DNA of 35,663 nt. Source: Acidobacteriota bacterium. GTDB lineage: Bacteria; Acidobacteriota; Terriglobia; Terriglobales; Acidobacteriaceae. Positions 14,666 to 23,040 of this stretch are shown one piece after another. Within the stretch, counting starts at the first letter, position 1. Each line of letters opens with the position of its first letter. A program made the translations under genes and the position numbers. Location: NCBI GenBank assembly GCA_021802085.1, contig JAKAAZ010000002.1:1-35663 (forward strand), given 5' to 3'. The notes under the pieces are model-generated. The model ran no database searches. It was not told where the DNA came from and saw nothing but the letters and a program-made list of their open reading frames with translations.

Positions 14666-17062
14666 TCAGCGACTCTTGTCTGGCGAGTCGGTCTTTTCCT
14701 GAGATCCAGTTGTACCAACGTGGGTATCTATGGCGGGTATCAGGATCGGCGCGTGGTCTTGTTCCCCTGGAACAATCTGACTGTACTGCGACTGACTGCC
14801 GTCTCCCAGGGATCGGTGCAAACCCTGGATTATTTCCTGCTGGTTTAATTTGTACTCCATGGCGAGACGGCCGAGCGCATACGTGACAATGTCACTGTGA
14901 TGCAATTCGTGCATGGAAGCGTCACCGCGAAACTTCAGCCATAACTGATGGACTAACTCTACGTCCTGCGGTTGCAGGGCGGGCGCATGAGGTCCTATAT
15001 GGAAAAACTTCGCTGAACCATCCGGCATAATTACATAGAAAGTGAATTGCCGCTTGGGTTCCGGCAGGGCTTCCCATGCTTTGCCGGAATAGAAGGCCTG
15101 TTCTTCGGCCGTCATGCGGGTTGAAAGGCCGGCGACAACTGTTGCCGCTTCCAGGGAATTTGCCGTTTGCGCGATCGCCGCAAAAGGGTCGCCGGCGGGA
15201 ACTACCAGCAATGAGATATGGCGTCCGAAGCTTTCCGCAACCGCGACTGCCTGGGTAAAGATCATCTGCTCATGTTCAGTAAAGGCCAACTGCGAAGCGT
15301 CAATATATTCCGGACCGCCGGCTCCCATCAAACGGACCGTGAGTAAAACTACGTCCTGGCTCTCTTCGGAGCTGTGCGCAAGGGCCCAGCGGAGCGCTTT
15401 TGCGGCTCGGATATCCCTCATTGTGACAACAATGCAGCCGGGGCGGATTCGCAGATTCTCGCGGCTGACGGTGTCGTCATTTTCCAGTTGAAAGTGTTCT
15501 TTCATCTCCCGCGCGGTAGCGGCGTGCCGGCGGGCATTGTCCTTCTCGGAGAGGGTAAAGATGATATAGAAAGTGGCGGCAAAGGCAATGCCGCTGACGG
15601 TCGCCACCTCCTTGGTAAGCAGGTTGACGATTGCGGTGCTGAAAAGGACCAGAAAGACGGAGAATAAGCCGATGGGCAGTTCAGTGTTTCCAATCCGCAG
15701 ATTGATAGGTACTTTCCAGCCTCGCACGCCGCGGTAGCGATAGCGCAGTACGAGCATTGCCAACCCATTGAACGTAAAACTCCAGATAACGCCGAATGCA
15801 TAGGCTTCACCAATCACAATGATGTTGCCGCGGCTCAGTATGATCGTCGCAAGTTGCAGCACGGTCACAAGATTGACGATGCGGGTAGGAGTGCCGAATT
15901 TCCGTTGTGGCTTGCGGAACCAGTCATGCAGCACGCCATCTTCGGCCACCCGCATCAGCACACCGGTCGAGCCGATGATGGACGTATTGATGGCGCCCGC
16001 GAGGATAAGAAAACCCACAACCACGACGAAGATACGGAAGGCAACGCGAAGCGCGAGTGGTCCCACCATGTACATCGCAATCCCAGCGATCACATTGTCG
16101 CCGTAGATAGGCACACGGACGCGATCGGGAATCAACATGACGGCAAGCAGAGAGGCTCCGCCGGTGAAGATCAGGCTATAGATGGCAATGACGATGGCGG
16201 CGCGCTTCAGGTTCTTGAGCTTGGGATGCTGGATCTCGCGGTTGACCTGGGCAAGAGTTTCCTCGCCGCTCATGGCCAGCACGGTATGGCCAAAGGCCAT
16301 CAGAACGCCGAATAGTCCAAATGTCTTCGCCAGGCTGGTGTGTTCCAGGAAGCCAAATGAGCTGGGCGTAAAGTTGAAATTCGAAGGTATGGGCAGGGGC
16401 GGGAGATGTGCTCCCTTATAGAGGATCGAGAAGATGCCCCACACCATCATGATGAGTACCATCACGGTGGTGACTTTCATGACGTCGACGGCGCGCTTGC
16501 TCGACGCTTCAATTCCTTTGACGTTCAGCCACCAGTAGTAGACAGTGACGATGACAGCGAGAAAGGCAGCGGTGGAATTGACTGGCAACTGCACGGCCAC
16601 GCCGGGACTAGATAGAAGCGAACCTCCAAGAAGCTGATGCTCGGCGCAGAGACGCAAGAGTTCGTTGAGCAGGCCGACGATGTATTGACCGGCTGACACT
16701 CCCGAGACTGGGCCTGTCAGGATGTAGTCGAACATCAGCGCGGATACGCTGACCTTGGCGAAGGTGCCGCCGAGACCCTCTTTCACGATCCGGTAGACGC
16801 CGCCGCGGGTGAACATCGAACAGCTTTCCACGTAAACGGCGCGCACCGCGAACGAAAACAGCATGACGCCAAGTACGATCCAAGGCGCCGATTTGCCAAA
16901 ATCCTGTTCAGCGATCCCGACAGCATAAAACGCGGAAGACGCCAGGTCATTCAGAACAATTGCTGCCGCGCTCCAAAAGGAAATGAACGTCAGCATCACG
17001 GTGGACGCGACGACAATGCGTACCCGGTTCGGTGTGGGCGCGGAAACGGTCTGCTCTGGCAT
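14666..17062 (-). CDS. APC-superfamily amino acid permease with C-terminal USP-like domain
   Basis: A 798-residue inner-membrane transporter. Residues 15-505 hold about 12 hydrophobic segments and APC landmarks: the first-helix region with SSAFYAVG, the GGVYRIVKEGLGG loop, and the SGEETLAQVNREIQHP loop (265-280). From about residue 540 a soluble domain begins (PGCIVVTMRDIRAAKALRWAL, then DVVLLTVRLMG and TVVAGLS) that resembles a universal-stress/nucleotide-binding fold, followed by a roughly 120-residue tail. The tail is hydrophilic and may be regulatory. The start at ATG 17062 has GAGG three bases upstream. A 43-residue membrane peptide gene lies upstream in the same direction. Substrate unknown; amino acids or amines are typical. 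Confidence 0.92.
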   Translation of the reverse strand: MPEQTVSAPTPNRVRIVVASTVMLTFISFWSAAAIVLNDLASSAFYAVGIAEQDFGKSAPWIVLGVMLFSFAVRAVYVESCSMFTRGGVYRIVKEGLGGTFAKVSVSALMFDYILTGPVSGVSAGQYIVGLLNELLRLCAEHQLLGGSLLSSPGVAVQLPVNSTAAFLAVIVTVYYWWLNVKGIEASSKRAVDVMKVTTVMVLIMMVWGIFSILYKGAHLPPLPIPSNFNFTPSSFGFLEHTSLAKTFGLFGVLMAFGHTVLAMSGEETLAQVNREIQHPKLKNLKRAAIVIAIYSLIFTGGASLLAVMLIPDRVRVPIYGDNVIAGIAMYMVGPLALRVAFRIFVVVVGFLILAGAINTSIIGSTGVLMRVAEDGVLHDWFRKPQRKFGTPTRIVNLVTVLQLATIILSRGNIIVIGEAYAFGVIWSFTFNGLAMLVLRYRYRGVRGWKVPINLRIGNTELPIGLFSVFLVLFSTAIVNLLTKEVATVSGIAFAATFYIIFTLSEKDNARRHAATAREMKEHFQLENDDTVSRENLRIRPGCIVVTMRDIRAAKALRWALAHSSEESQDVVLLTVRLMGAGGPEYIDASQLAFTEHEQMIFTQAVAVAESFGRHISLLVVPAGDPFAAIAQTANSLEAATVVAGLSTRMTAEEQAFYSGKAWEALPEPKRQFTFYVIMPDGSAKFFHIGPHAPALQPQDVELVHQLWLKFRGDASMHELHHSDIVTYALGRLAMEYKLNQQEIIQGLHRSLGDGSQSQYSQIVPGEQDHAPILIPAIDTHVGTTGSQEKTDSPDKSR

Positions 17063-17217
17063 GGCCTCGTTACATCACAAAACAGCTGCAAAATGGGTGG
17101 ATACTTCGCCAGCTTTCATCAAGACATACACACCAATCATGCGTCGAGATACAAGGCCAGCGTCCCATCAAACGCGGAATTCCGTGGTCTTACAAAATGG
17201 ATATGAGCCAATGAAAC

Positions 17218-17349
17218 TTAATCGTTCCTGCTAAGGAGCTCATGCATGTCTTCCACGAAGCTGATGACAATCACAAAGGCTGAGCCGACGCCGCCGATCA
17301 GGAACATTCCGACCAGAACGTGATCCAGGGCCTTAAGAAAAATCTGCAT
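17218..17349 (-). CDS. Small single-pass membrane protein (43 aa)
   Basis: A short reading frame of 43 residues. It starts MQIFLKALDHVLVGMFLIGG and continues through a hydrophobic stretch (about 10-31) to an acidic/basic end (VEDMHELLSRND). The pattern is a single transmembrane helix with a cytoplasmic-type N terminus and a charged C-terminal tail. It lies 155 nt upstream of the APC permease and in the same direction, so it may be co-transcribed and could be a small accessory subunit; this is inference. No clear ribosome binding site precedes ATG 17349, which lowers confidence. Clean TM composition and position favour a real gene over chance. Confidence 0.6.
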   Translation of the reverse strand: MQIFLKALDHVLVGMFLIGGVGSAFVIVISFVEDMHELLSRND

Positions 17350-17385
17350 TGCAAGAGTGTACTGCCGACTGCGTCGCGCGCGCAC

Positions 17386-17409
17386 AATTTACGGCTATAA
17401 ATAATTTGT
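17386..17409. promoter_or_regulatory. AT-rich divergent promoter region
   Basis: A short AT-rich patch sits in GC-rich surroundings between the leftward 43-residue peptide gene and rightward lnt. On the plus strand TATAAA at 17396-17401 could serve as a -10 box for lnt. It would place transcription near 17408, which favours the lnt start at 17440 over 17410. On the minus strand the same patch contains TTTATAG and TAAATT. No convincing -35 boxes are visible. Confidence 0.3.
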
Positions 17410-17439
17410 ATGCGCCGGATAAATGGTAGACTGCACCCG

Positions 17440-19080
17440 ATGCGCGCTGGATCGAAACTGGGCTGGGTGCTTGCGGCAGAAAGCGGTGTGCTGCTGGTAC
17501 TGCCATTTCCGGTGGCGGGCCCGCTTCCTCACTGGCGCGCCGCGCTGGCCTGGATAGCATTCATTCCGCTATTGATCGCGCTTCTGGTCCCGAGGGATGG
17601 CTTTGGATGGCCGCGGGTGGCGCGCAATACGCTGCTCGGGTACTTCTGCGGAATTCTCTGGTACGGCGGCACCTGTTACTGGATTGAGTCGACGATGCGG
17701 CTGTACGGGAACCTTTCTCCCTTCATGGCCAGCATCGTGCTTCTGCTGTTCTGTCTATATCTTGGCCTCTACTTCGCGTTGTTTGCATTGCTCGTCACCC
17801 TCGCCCAGCGAGCCACTGGGAGTACGATCTGGACGCTGGTGCTGACGCCTCTGCTGTGGATAGCAGTGGAGCTAGCTCGCGCGCGGATCACCAGTTTCCC
17901 ATGGAATCAACTGGGGGATTCCCAGGTGGACAACCTGCTGCTGACGCGGCTAGCGCCCTGGGCCGGTACCTATGGAATCTCTTTCGTGCTGGTGGCTGGG
18001 AACTGCGCCATGGCCAGCTTGCTTCTTTTTCGAGGGTGGCGGGCGCGCCTTATTCCATTGATTCTTGCGATTGGTTTGGCGGCTGGGTTGTCGAAAGGAT
18101 ATAACCTGCAGGTTGCCCACGAGTCCACCCACGCAACCGCGATGCTGCTGCAGCCGAACCTAAGCGTGAGTGGAGGGAACAACTGGATGGGCGATGTGTT
18201 CGATCTCCACATGCAGCACCTCACAACACTCAGCGAGAACGCATGCGGCGCATATTTTCAAGGCCTTCCCATCCGTGGCGATGCGAGGATTCAGCCGACT
18301 TGCAATCCGCGATACATCGAGAAGCCTGAGATCAATGTAATTGTCTGGCCGGAATCTCCGGCCCCATTGGAAGACTCCGACCCGCGCTTTCGCCACTGGG
18401 TCTCGGCGCTGGCCGAAGATGCACATGCGCCCATGATTGTTGGCGATATCGCAGTTGAGCCCGAGCCTGGTCAGACAGGGGCTGCCCTGTACAACTCAGC
18501 CGCGTTTGTGGCTTCAGATGGAACGTTTGCAGGCCGCTACGACAAGATGCATCTGGTGCCGTTTGGCGAATACACGCCGTTCCCGGAACTATTGTCCTTT
18601 GCCGGATCGCTGACGGATCAGGTGGGCCATATGACCCCTGGAAGGCGTCGCGTGGTATTTGCGGCGGACGGGCATCGCTACGGCGTTTTCATTTGCTACG
18701 AGTCGATTTTTGGCGATGAAGTACGCCAGTTTGTGAAGCTGGGCGCGGATGTGCTGGTCAATATTTCCGATGATGGCTGGTATGGCGATACCAGCGCGCC
18801 ATGGCAGCACTTGAACATGACCCGAATGCGCGCGATTGAAAACGATCGCTGGGTATTGATCGATACCAATAGCGGTGTTACATCTGTCATCGATCCGCGC
18901 GGACGGGTGGCGCAAAGCGCGCCGCGCCATGCGGAGATTTCGTTGTTGGCGCGCTTCAATTATGGTTCGCGGCAGACTTTTTATACGCGCCACGGCGACC
19001 TGTTCGCCTGGCTCTGTGCCATAATCGCAATAGTTCTCGCTGTCGATGGAGCGGTCCAGAACAACTATCGGCAAGCCTGA
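17440..19080 (+). CDS. lnt: Apolipoprotein N-acyltransferase
   Basis: The inner-membrane enzyme that adds the third acyl chain to lipoproteins. This form has 546 residues, slightly longer than the E. coli enzyme. Several N-terminal membrane segments (about 5-220) precede a periplasmic nitrilase domain. The catalytic triad is present: E305 (VWPESPAPLED), K369 (RYDKMHLVPFGEY) and C419 (ICYE), with the C-Y-E signature intact. A final hydrophobic helix closes the protein. ATG 17440 is chosen over ATG 17410, ten codons upstream, because a possible -10 box lies just before 17410. It fits a cell that makes the lipoproteins seen elsewhere in the window. prfB follows after 28 nt. Confidence 0.96.
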   Translation: MRAGSKLGWVLAAESGVLLVLPFPVAGPLPHWRAALAWIAFIPLLIALLVPRDGFGWPRVARNTLLGYFCGILWYGGTCYWIESTMRLYGNLSPFMASIVLLLFCLYLGLYFALFALLVTLAQRATGSTIWTLVLTPLLWIAVELARARITSFPWNQLGDSQVDNLLLTRLAPWAGTYGISFVLVAGNCAMASLLLFRGWRARLIPLILAIGLAAGLSKGYNLQVAHESTHATAMLLQPNLSVSGGNNWMGDVFDLHMQHLTTLSENACGAYFQGLPIRGDARIQPTCNPRYIEKPEINVIVWPESPAPLEDSDPRFRHWVSALAEDAHAPMIVGDIAVEPEPGQTGAALYNSAAFVASDGTFAGRYDKMHLVPFGEYTPFPELLSFAGSLTDQVGHMTPGRRRVVFAADGHRYGVFICYESIFGDEVRQFVKLGADVLVNISDDGWYGDTSAPWQHLNMTRMRAIENDRWVLIDTNSGVTSVIDPRGRVAQSAPRHAEISLLARFNYGSRQTFYTRHGDLFAWLCAIIAIVLAVDGAVQNNYRQA

Positions 19081-19108
19081 AAATCCATTTCTGAAGACTG
19101 GTCCGACC

Positions 19109-20237
19109 ATGCTCAATGACTTAGAGTTTGCCTACAATCCCATCGAGCAGAAAGTCCGCGATCTGCAGGAGTATCTTTGACGCGGAACGCCTGCGCAAAG
19201 AACTTGTCTCCATTGAAGAAAAGGTAGCCGATCCGGCCATCTGGGCCAATCCATCCGCCTCGCAACCGTTGATGCGGGAGCGCAAGCGGCTGGAATCCCT
19301 GCTGGCGGACGACACGGAACTGCGCCGGCGCAGAGAAGACATCGCGGCATATTTTGAACTGGCGCGCGAAGGCGAACAGGTTGAACCTGACCTGCTGCGG
19401 GAGATTGAAGGCCTGCGCGCATTTTCAGAGGCGCTGGAATCCCGCACCATGCTTTCGGAAGAAACCGATCCGCTGAATGCGATCGTGACGGTCCATCCGG
19501 GCGCGGGCGGCACCGAATCTCAGGACTGGGCCGAGATGCTGATGCGCATGTACCTGCGGTGGGCGGAACGCCAGGGTTTCAAGACGGAGATCAACGATTA
19601 CCAGGCGGGCGAGGAAGCGGGCATAAAGTCCGCGACGTTTACCGTCACTGGCGACTACGCCTATGGGTTGCTTTCCGGCGAGACCGGCGTGCATCGGCTG
19701 GTGCGAATTTCTCCATTTGATTCCGCCAAGCGCCGCCACACTTCCTTTGCCAGCGTTTTTGTTTCGCCGGAGATTGACGACTCGATTGAAATCGACATCA
19801 GGCCGGAAGATTTGCGCATCGATACCTATCGTTCTGGCGGCAAGGGCGGACAGCATGTGAACACGACGGACTCGGCGGTGCGCATGACGCATCTGTCGAC
19901 CGGGATCGTTGTCTCCTGCCAGAATGAACGCTCACAGCACAAGAACCGCGAGAAGGCGATGAAGATGTTGCGCTCTCGATTGTATGAATATGAATTGGAG
20001 AAGCAGCGGGCGGTGTCGCGGAAAATCGAAGACGCAAAGCTGGAAATCAATTTCGGCTCCCAGATACGGTCGTATGTCATGCAGCCCTATCGCATGGTGA
20101 AGGACCTGCGCACCCGCGTGGAAACGGGAGATGTCGATCGCGTGCTGAACGGCGATCTGGACATGTTTATTCAGGGATTCTTGCGTCTGCGGCGGGAAGG
20201 GAATTATCCTGCGAGCCCGGTGGCAGACTTGGATTAA
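19109..20237 (+). CDS. prfB: Peptide chain release factor 2 (programmed +1 frameshift)
   Basis: RF2, which releases peptides at UAA and UGA. The first frame is ATG 19109 through 23 codons (MLNDLEFAYNPIEQKVRDLQEYL) to an in-frame TGA at 19178-19180. The second frame resumes at GAC 19179 (DAERLRKELVSIEEK) and runs to 20237, giving 375 residues in total. The site reads AGGAG TAT CTT TGA C, the classic RF2 recoding signal with internal Shine-Dalgarno. The codon-recognition tripeptide SPF (VRISPFDSAK) and the catalytic GGQ (GGKGGQHVNTT) are both present. The product autoregulates its own synthesis through this shift in other bacteria. Simple gene callers would miss the first 23 codons. Confidence 0.97.
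19167..19181 (+). promoter_or_regulatory. RF2 +1 programmed frameshift signal
   Basis: AGGAG at 19167-19171 acts as an internal Shine-Dalgarno. It is followed after three bases by CTT (19175-19177), the in-frame stop TGA (19178-19180) and then C. Spacing and slippery codon match the well-studied E. coli prfB signal. When RF2 is scarce the ribosome slips +1 on CTT and reads GAC. Confidence 0.95.
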
Positions 20238-20277
20238 GACCATACCCTGGCAACCGAATCGAATCTTTGGAGCCGCG

Positions 20278-20697
20278 ATGAACGAGCCGGAAGCGATCGA
20301 TGAGATTTTGGAGAAAACGAAAATCATCGCCGTTGTTGGGATTTCGAATAAGCCAGAACGACCCAGCCATGGCGTCTCCACGCAGATGCAGCGGCGAGGC
20401 TATCGCATCGTCCCCGTCAACCCTGTGCTGAAGGAAGTGCTGGGAGAAGTTTGCTATTCATCGCTGCTGGAAATTCCGTTTCCGGTGGATTTGGTGAATG
20501 TATTTCGCGCTGCGGAATTTGTGCCGAAGATTGTGGAGGACACCATCGCCATCGGCGCAAAGTATCTATGGCTGCAGGAAGGGATTGTGCATCCGGCAGC
20601 GATTGCCCATGCCGAGGCCAATGGGATCAAAGTGGTGGCGGACCGATGCATGTACAAAGAGCATTTACGATGGACGGCGGACAAGAGGTCGCTTTGA
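20278..20697 (+). CDS. CoA-binding domain protein (YccU-like)
   Basis: A 139-residue single-domain protein with the CoA-binding Rossmann fold of the succinyl-CoA synthetase alpha family, as in YccU. Visible blocks are IIAVVGISNKPERPSHGVSTQMQRRGYRIVPVNP (about 16-49), a central VDLVNVFRAAEFVPKIVEDTIAIGAKYLWLQEGI strand-helix pattern, and the C-terminal VVADRCMYKEH. The physiological role of these stand-alone domains is not settled. It is 40 nt after prfB and 51 nt before dsbD, in the same direction, so a shared transcript is likely. The start at ATG 20278 fits the family N terminus. Confidence 0.88.
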   Translation: MNEPEAIDEILEKTKIIAVVGISNKPERPSHGVSTQMQRRGYRIVPVNPVLKEVLGEVCYSSLLEIPFPVDLVNVFRAAEFVPKIVEDTIAIGAKYLWLQEGIVHPAAIAHAEANGIKVVADRCMYKEHLRWTADKRSL

Positions 20698-20748
20698 GGC
20701 CGCGTAGCGGATCGAGGCCCGGGAAAATATCCGTCAGGGGGGAATGCA

Positions 20749-22836
20749 ATGGATCCGCGTCGTAAATCGCGATTCCTTCTGGCGGTGCTTGCTTGTTTTC
20801 TCCTGCTTTGCGGCCACGGTTTTGCACAGGCGGTACGAACGCAGCACCTGACGGTTGAATTGGTGACGGAAACCGGCACCATCGCTCCCAATCGAGATTT
20901 TCTTGCCGGGCTGCATTTCGTATTGGACAAGGGCTGGCACATTTATTGGATCAATGCGGGCGATGCAGGAGAGCCGCCTCGCGTCGACTGGCAGCTTCCG
21001 GCTGGAATCACCGCGGGCGATTTGCAGTTTCCCGCTCCCGAGCGGCTGCCGCTGGGACCGCTGATGGATTTCGGCTATCAGAGCGAGGTATTGCTACCCG
21101 TTCCCATGCGTGCCGACGGCAGCGTCCATTCTCGATCGAAAGAAATCTTGCGCGGCCACCTGCATTTTCTGGTGTGCAGCAATGTTTGCATCCCTGGTAA
21201 GGCGGAACTGGAGCACTCGGTTTCCGTGGCCAGCCAACCGGGTGCGCCCGATGCAAAAATGGAGCCATTGTTTCTCGCCGCCGAGCGAGCGTTGCCGCGC
21301 ACGCTGCCGTTGGGCGTGTCTGTGCAGGTGCAGCAAACGAAGACGGCATTTGTCATCCGGCTCACAGGCAAGAGCGCGGCCAGTGCGGAGTTCTACCCCT
21401 TTGACCAGAACTTGATCGCCAATGCATCGCCGCAAACGGTCCAAAGGCTGGCGGACGGCGTACGCATAACGGTGGAAAAGGCGCAGGGGTTGCAGCAGGT
21501 CCCCGCACAACTGCATGGACTGCTGAAGTTTCCCGATGGCACGGCCTATCAATTCACGTCGCCGGTCACCACCGGATATGCCGTACAGCGCGTGACGGTT
21601 ACGGCACCTGGCGGAGGGCTTCTGCGCGTGCTGGGGCTGGCCTTTCTGGGCGGACTGATCTTGAACCTGATGCCGTGCGTCTTTCCAGTGCTGTTCATTA
21701 AAGGGCTGTCGCTGGTGCAATCTTCGGGTCATGAGCGCAAGCGATTGCGGACGCACGGGGCCATGTACGCACTGGGAATTCTGGTGTCTTTCTGGGCCAT
21801 TGTCGCGCTGCTGCTGCTGTTGCGAGCTGGCGGCCATCATCTCGGCTGGGGATTTCAATTTCAATCTCCCTATTTTGTGGCCTGCATGGCGCTGCTGTTC
21901 TTCTTTCTCGGACTCAGCTTGGCAGGGCAGTTTGAGATTGGTCTGTCCGTTACCAGCGTGGGCGGCGAGCTCGCGCAGCGCAGTGGTTATACTGGCAGCT
22001 TCTTCACGGGCGTTCTCGCGACGGTCGTCGCCACGCCATGCACAGCGCCATTCATGGGGGCTGCGATCGGCTTCGCGCTGAGCCAAAGCGCTGTCATTAC
22101 CTTCGCTGTGTTTACGCTGCTGGCGCTGGGTCTGGCAGCACCCTACGTTCTGCTTACATTGCAGCCCGCTTGGATACGCCTGCTGCCGAAACCCGGCGCG
22201 TGGATGGAGTATCTGAAGCAGGCGGTATCGATTCCGATCTTTGTCGCGGTGATCTGGATGGTCTGGGTGTTCGTGCAGGTGGCTGGCAGCAACGGTGTGG
22301 CCGCGTTGCTTGCAGGTCTGTTGCTTACAGCCATCGCCGGATGGGTGCTGGGACATTGGCCGGCGAAATGGATGTCCGCAGCGGTGGCGCTGCTTCTATT
22401 GCTTGCGGCTGTCGCGTTACCCAGTATTGCCGCAAAGGAACTTCCGACACCAAGTGCTGTTACCCAGACATCTGCGCGAGCCGCAACGTGGCAGACCTTC
22501 AGTCCGCAGCGGCTGGCTGCGGAGCGCGCCCAGGGGAAAGCTGTCTTTGTGGATTTTTCGGCGGCGTGGTGTCTGAGTTGTCAAGTGAATGAGCGCGTCG
22601 TGCTCGACCGGCCCGATGTAGAAGAGGAGTTCCGCAAAAGCGGGGTGGTGATGATGCGCGCGGACTGGACCAATCACGATGACACGATCGCCGCGGCGCT
22701 GGCGCAGCTGGGCCGCAGTGGTGTGCCTACCTATGCGTTGTATTCCGGGGGACCGCAAACCGCGCCGAAGGTGTTGCCGGAGGTTTTGACATCCGGGATT
22801 GTGTTCGATGCGCTGAAGGGCCTGCGTGCCGAATAG
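20749..22836 (+). CDS. dsbD: Thiol:disulfide interchange protein DsbD/ScsB type
   Basis: A 695-residue inner-membrane electron carrier that passes reducing power from cytoplasmic thioredoxin to periplasmic thiols. After a signal peptide (about 1-27) comes an N-terminal periplasmic domain with HIYWINAGDAGEPPRVDW and a cysteine pair C143/C147. A membrane domain of about eight helices (290-560) follows, with redox cysteines C310 (NLMPCVFPV) and C431 (ATPCTAPFMG). The C-terminal thioredoxin-like domain has the CxxC C608/C611 (WCLSC). All three pairs needed for the relay are present. The N-terminal domain looks more like ScsB/DUF255-type than classic DsbD-alpha. The start at ATG 20749 has a strong AGGGGGG site 6 nt upstream. 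Confidence 0.93.
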   Translation: MDPRRKSRFLLAVLACFLLLCGHGFAQAVRTQHLTVELVTETGTIAPNRDFLAGLHFVLDKGWHIYWINAGDAGEPPRVDWQLPAGITAGDLQFPAPERLPLGPLMDFGYQSEVLLPVPMRADGSVHSRSKEILRGHLHFLVCSNVCIPGKAELEHSVSVASQPGAPDAKMEPLFLAAERALPRTLPLGVSVQVQQTKTAFVIRLTGKSAASAEFYPFDQNLIANASPQTVQRLADGVRITVEKAQGLQQVPAQLHGLLKFPDGTAYQFTSPVTTGYAVQRVTVTAPGGGLLRVLGLAFLGGLILNLMPCVFPVLFIKGLSLVQSSGHERKRLRTHGAMYALGILVSFWAIVALLLLLRAGGHHLGWGFQFQSPYFVACMALLFFFLGLSLAGQFEIGLSVTSVGGELAQRSGYTGSFFTGVLATVVATPCTAPFMGAAIGFALSQSAVITFAVFTLLALGLAAPYVLLTLQPAWIRLLPKPGAWMEYLKQAVSIPIFVAVIWMVWVFVQVAGSNGVAALLAGLLLTAIAGWVLGHWPAKWMSAAVALLLLLAAVALPSIAAKELPTPSAVTQTSARAATWQTFSPQRLAAERAQGKAVFVDFSAAWCLSCQVNERVVLDRPDVEEEFRKSGVVMMRADWTNHDDTIAAALAQLGRSGVPTYALYSGGPQTAPKVLPEVLTSGIVFDALKGLRAE

Positions 22837-23006
22837 ATCGTTCTTCATTTCGGAGGCACAGCTATTGGATCGGCCCTAAATTGGCGGGTTGCTGTGTCCG
22901 GAGCGCGCGATATTTTGCGATCCAGCCGATTGTTGCAACTGCGGCTGCTTTCGTCTCCTCTGGCGAACTAAGTCAGTTCGCGGGGTTGCGAACTGCTACT
23001 ATGTCT

Positions 23007-23021
23007 CCGTGCCAGGCACGG
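23007..23021. promoter_or_regulatory. Perfect 15-bp palindrome at the leader of the AAA gene
   Basis: CCGTGCC-A-GGCACGG is a perfect inverted repeat with 7-bp arms. It ends just before the GGAGG ribosome binding site of the wHTH-AAA gene starting at 23041. Upstream, CGAACT occurs directly at 22964-22969 and 22989-22994 and inverted at 22975-22980. This could be an operator or a translation-blocking hairpin; function is inferred from position only. The 204-nt gap holds no other feature I can support. Confidence 0.4.
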
Positions 23022-23040
23022 TCTTGGAGGACCAACAAAA

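Noticed and set aside
19128-19178. Start of prfB at 19128 in the second frame
   Set aside because: Those 17 residues do not match RF2, whereas the frameshifted reading from 19109 matches fully.
21094-22356. Long leftward frame (420 residues) across dsbD
   Set aside because: Antisense of a firmly identified gene; Gln/His-rich with no family pattern.
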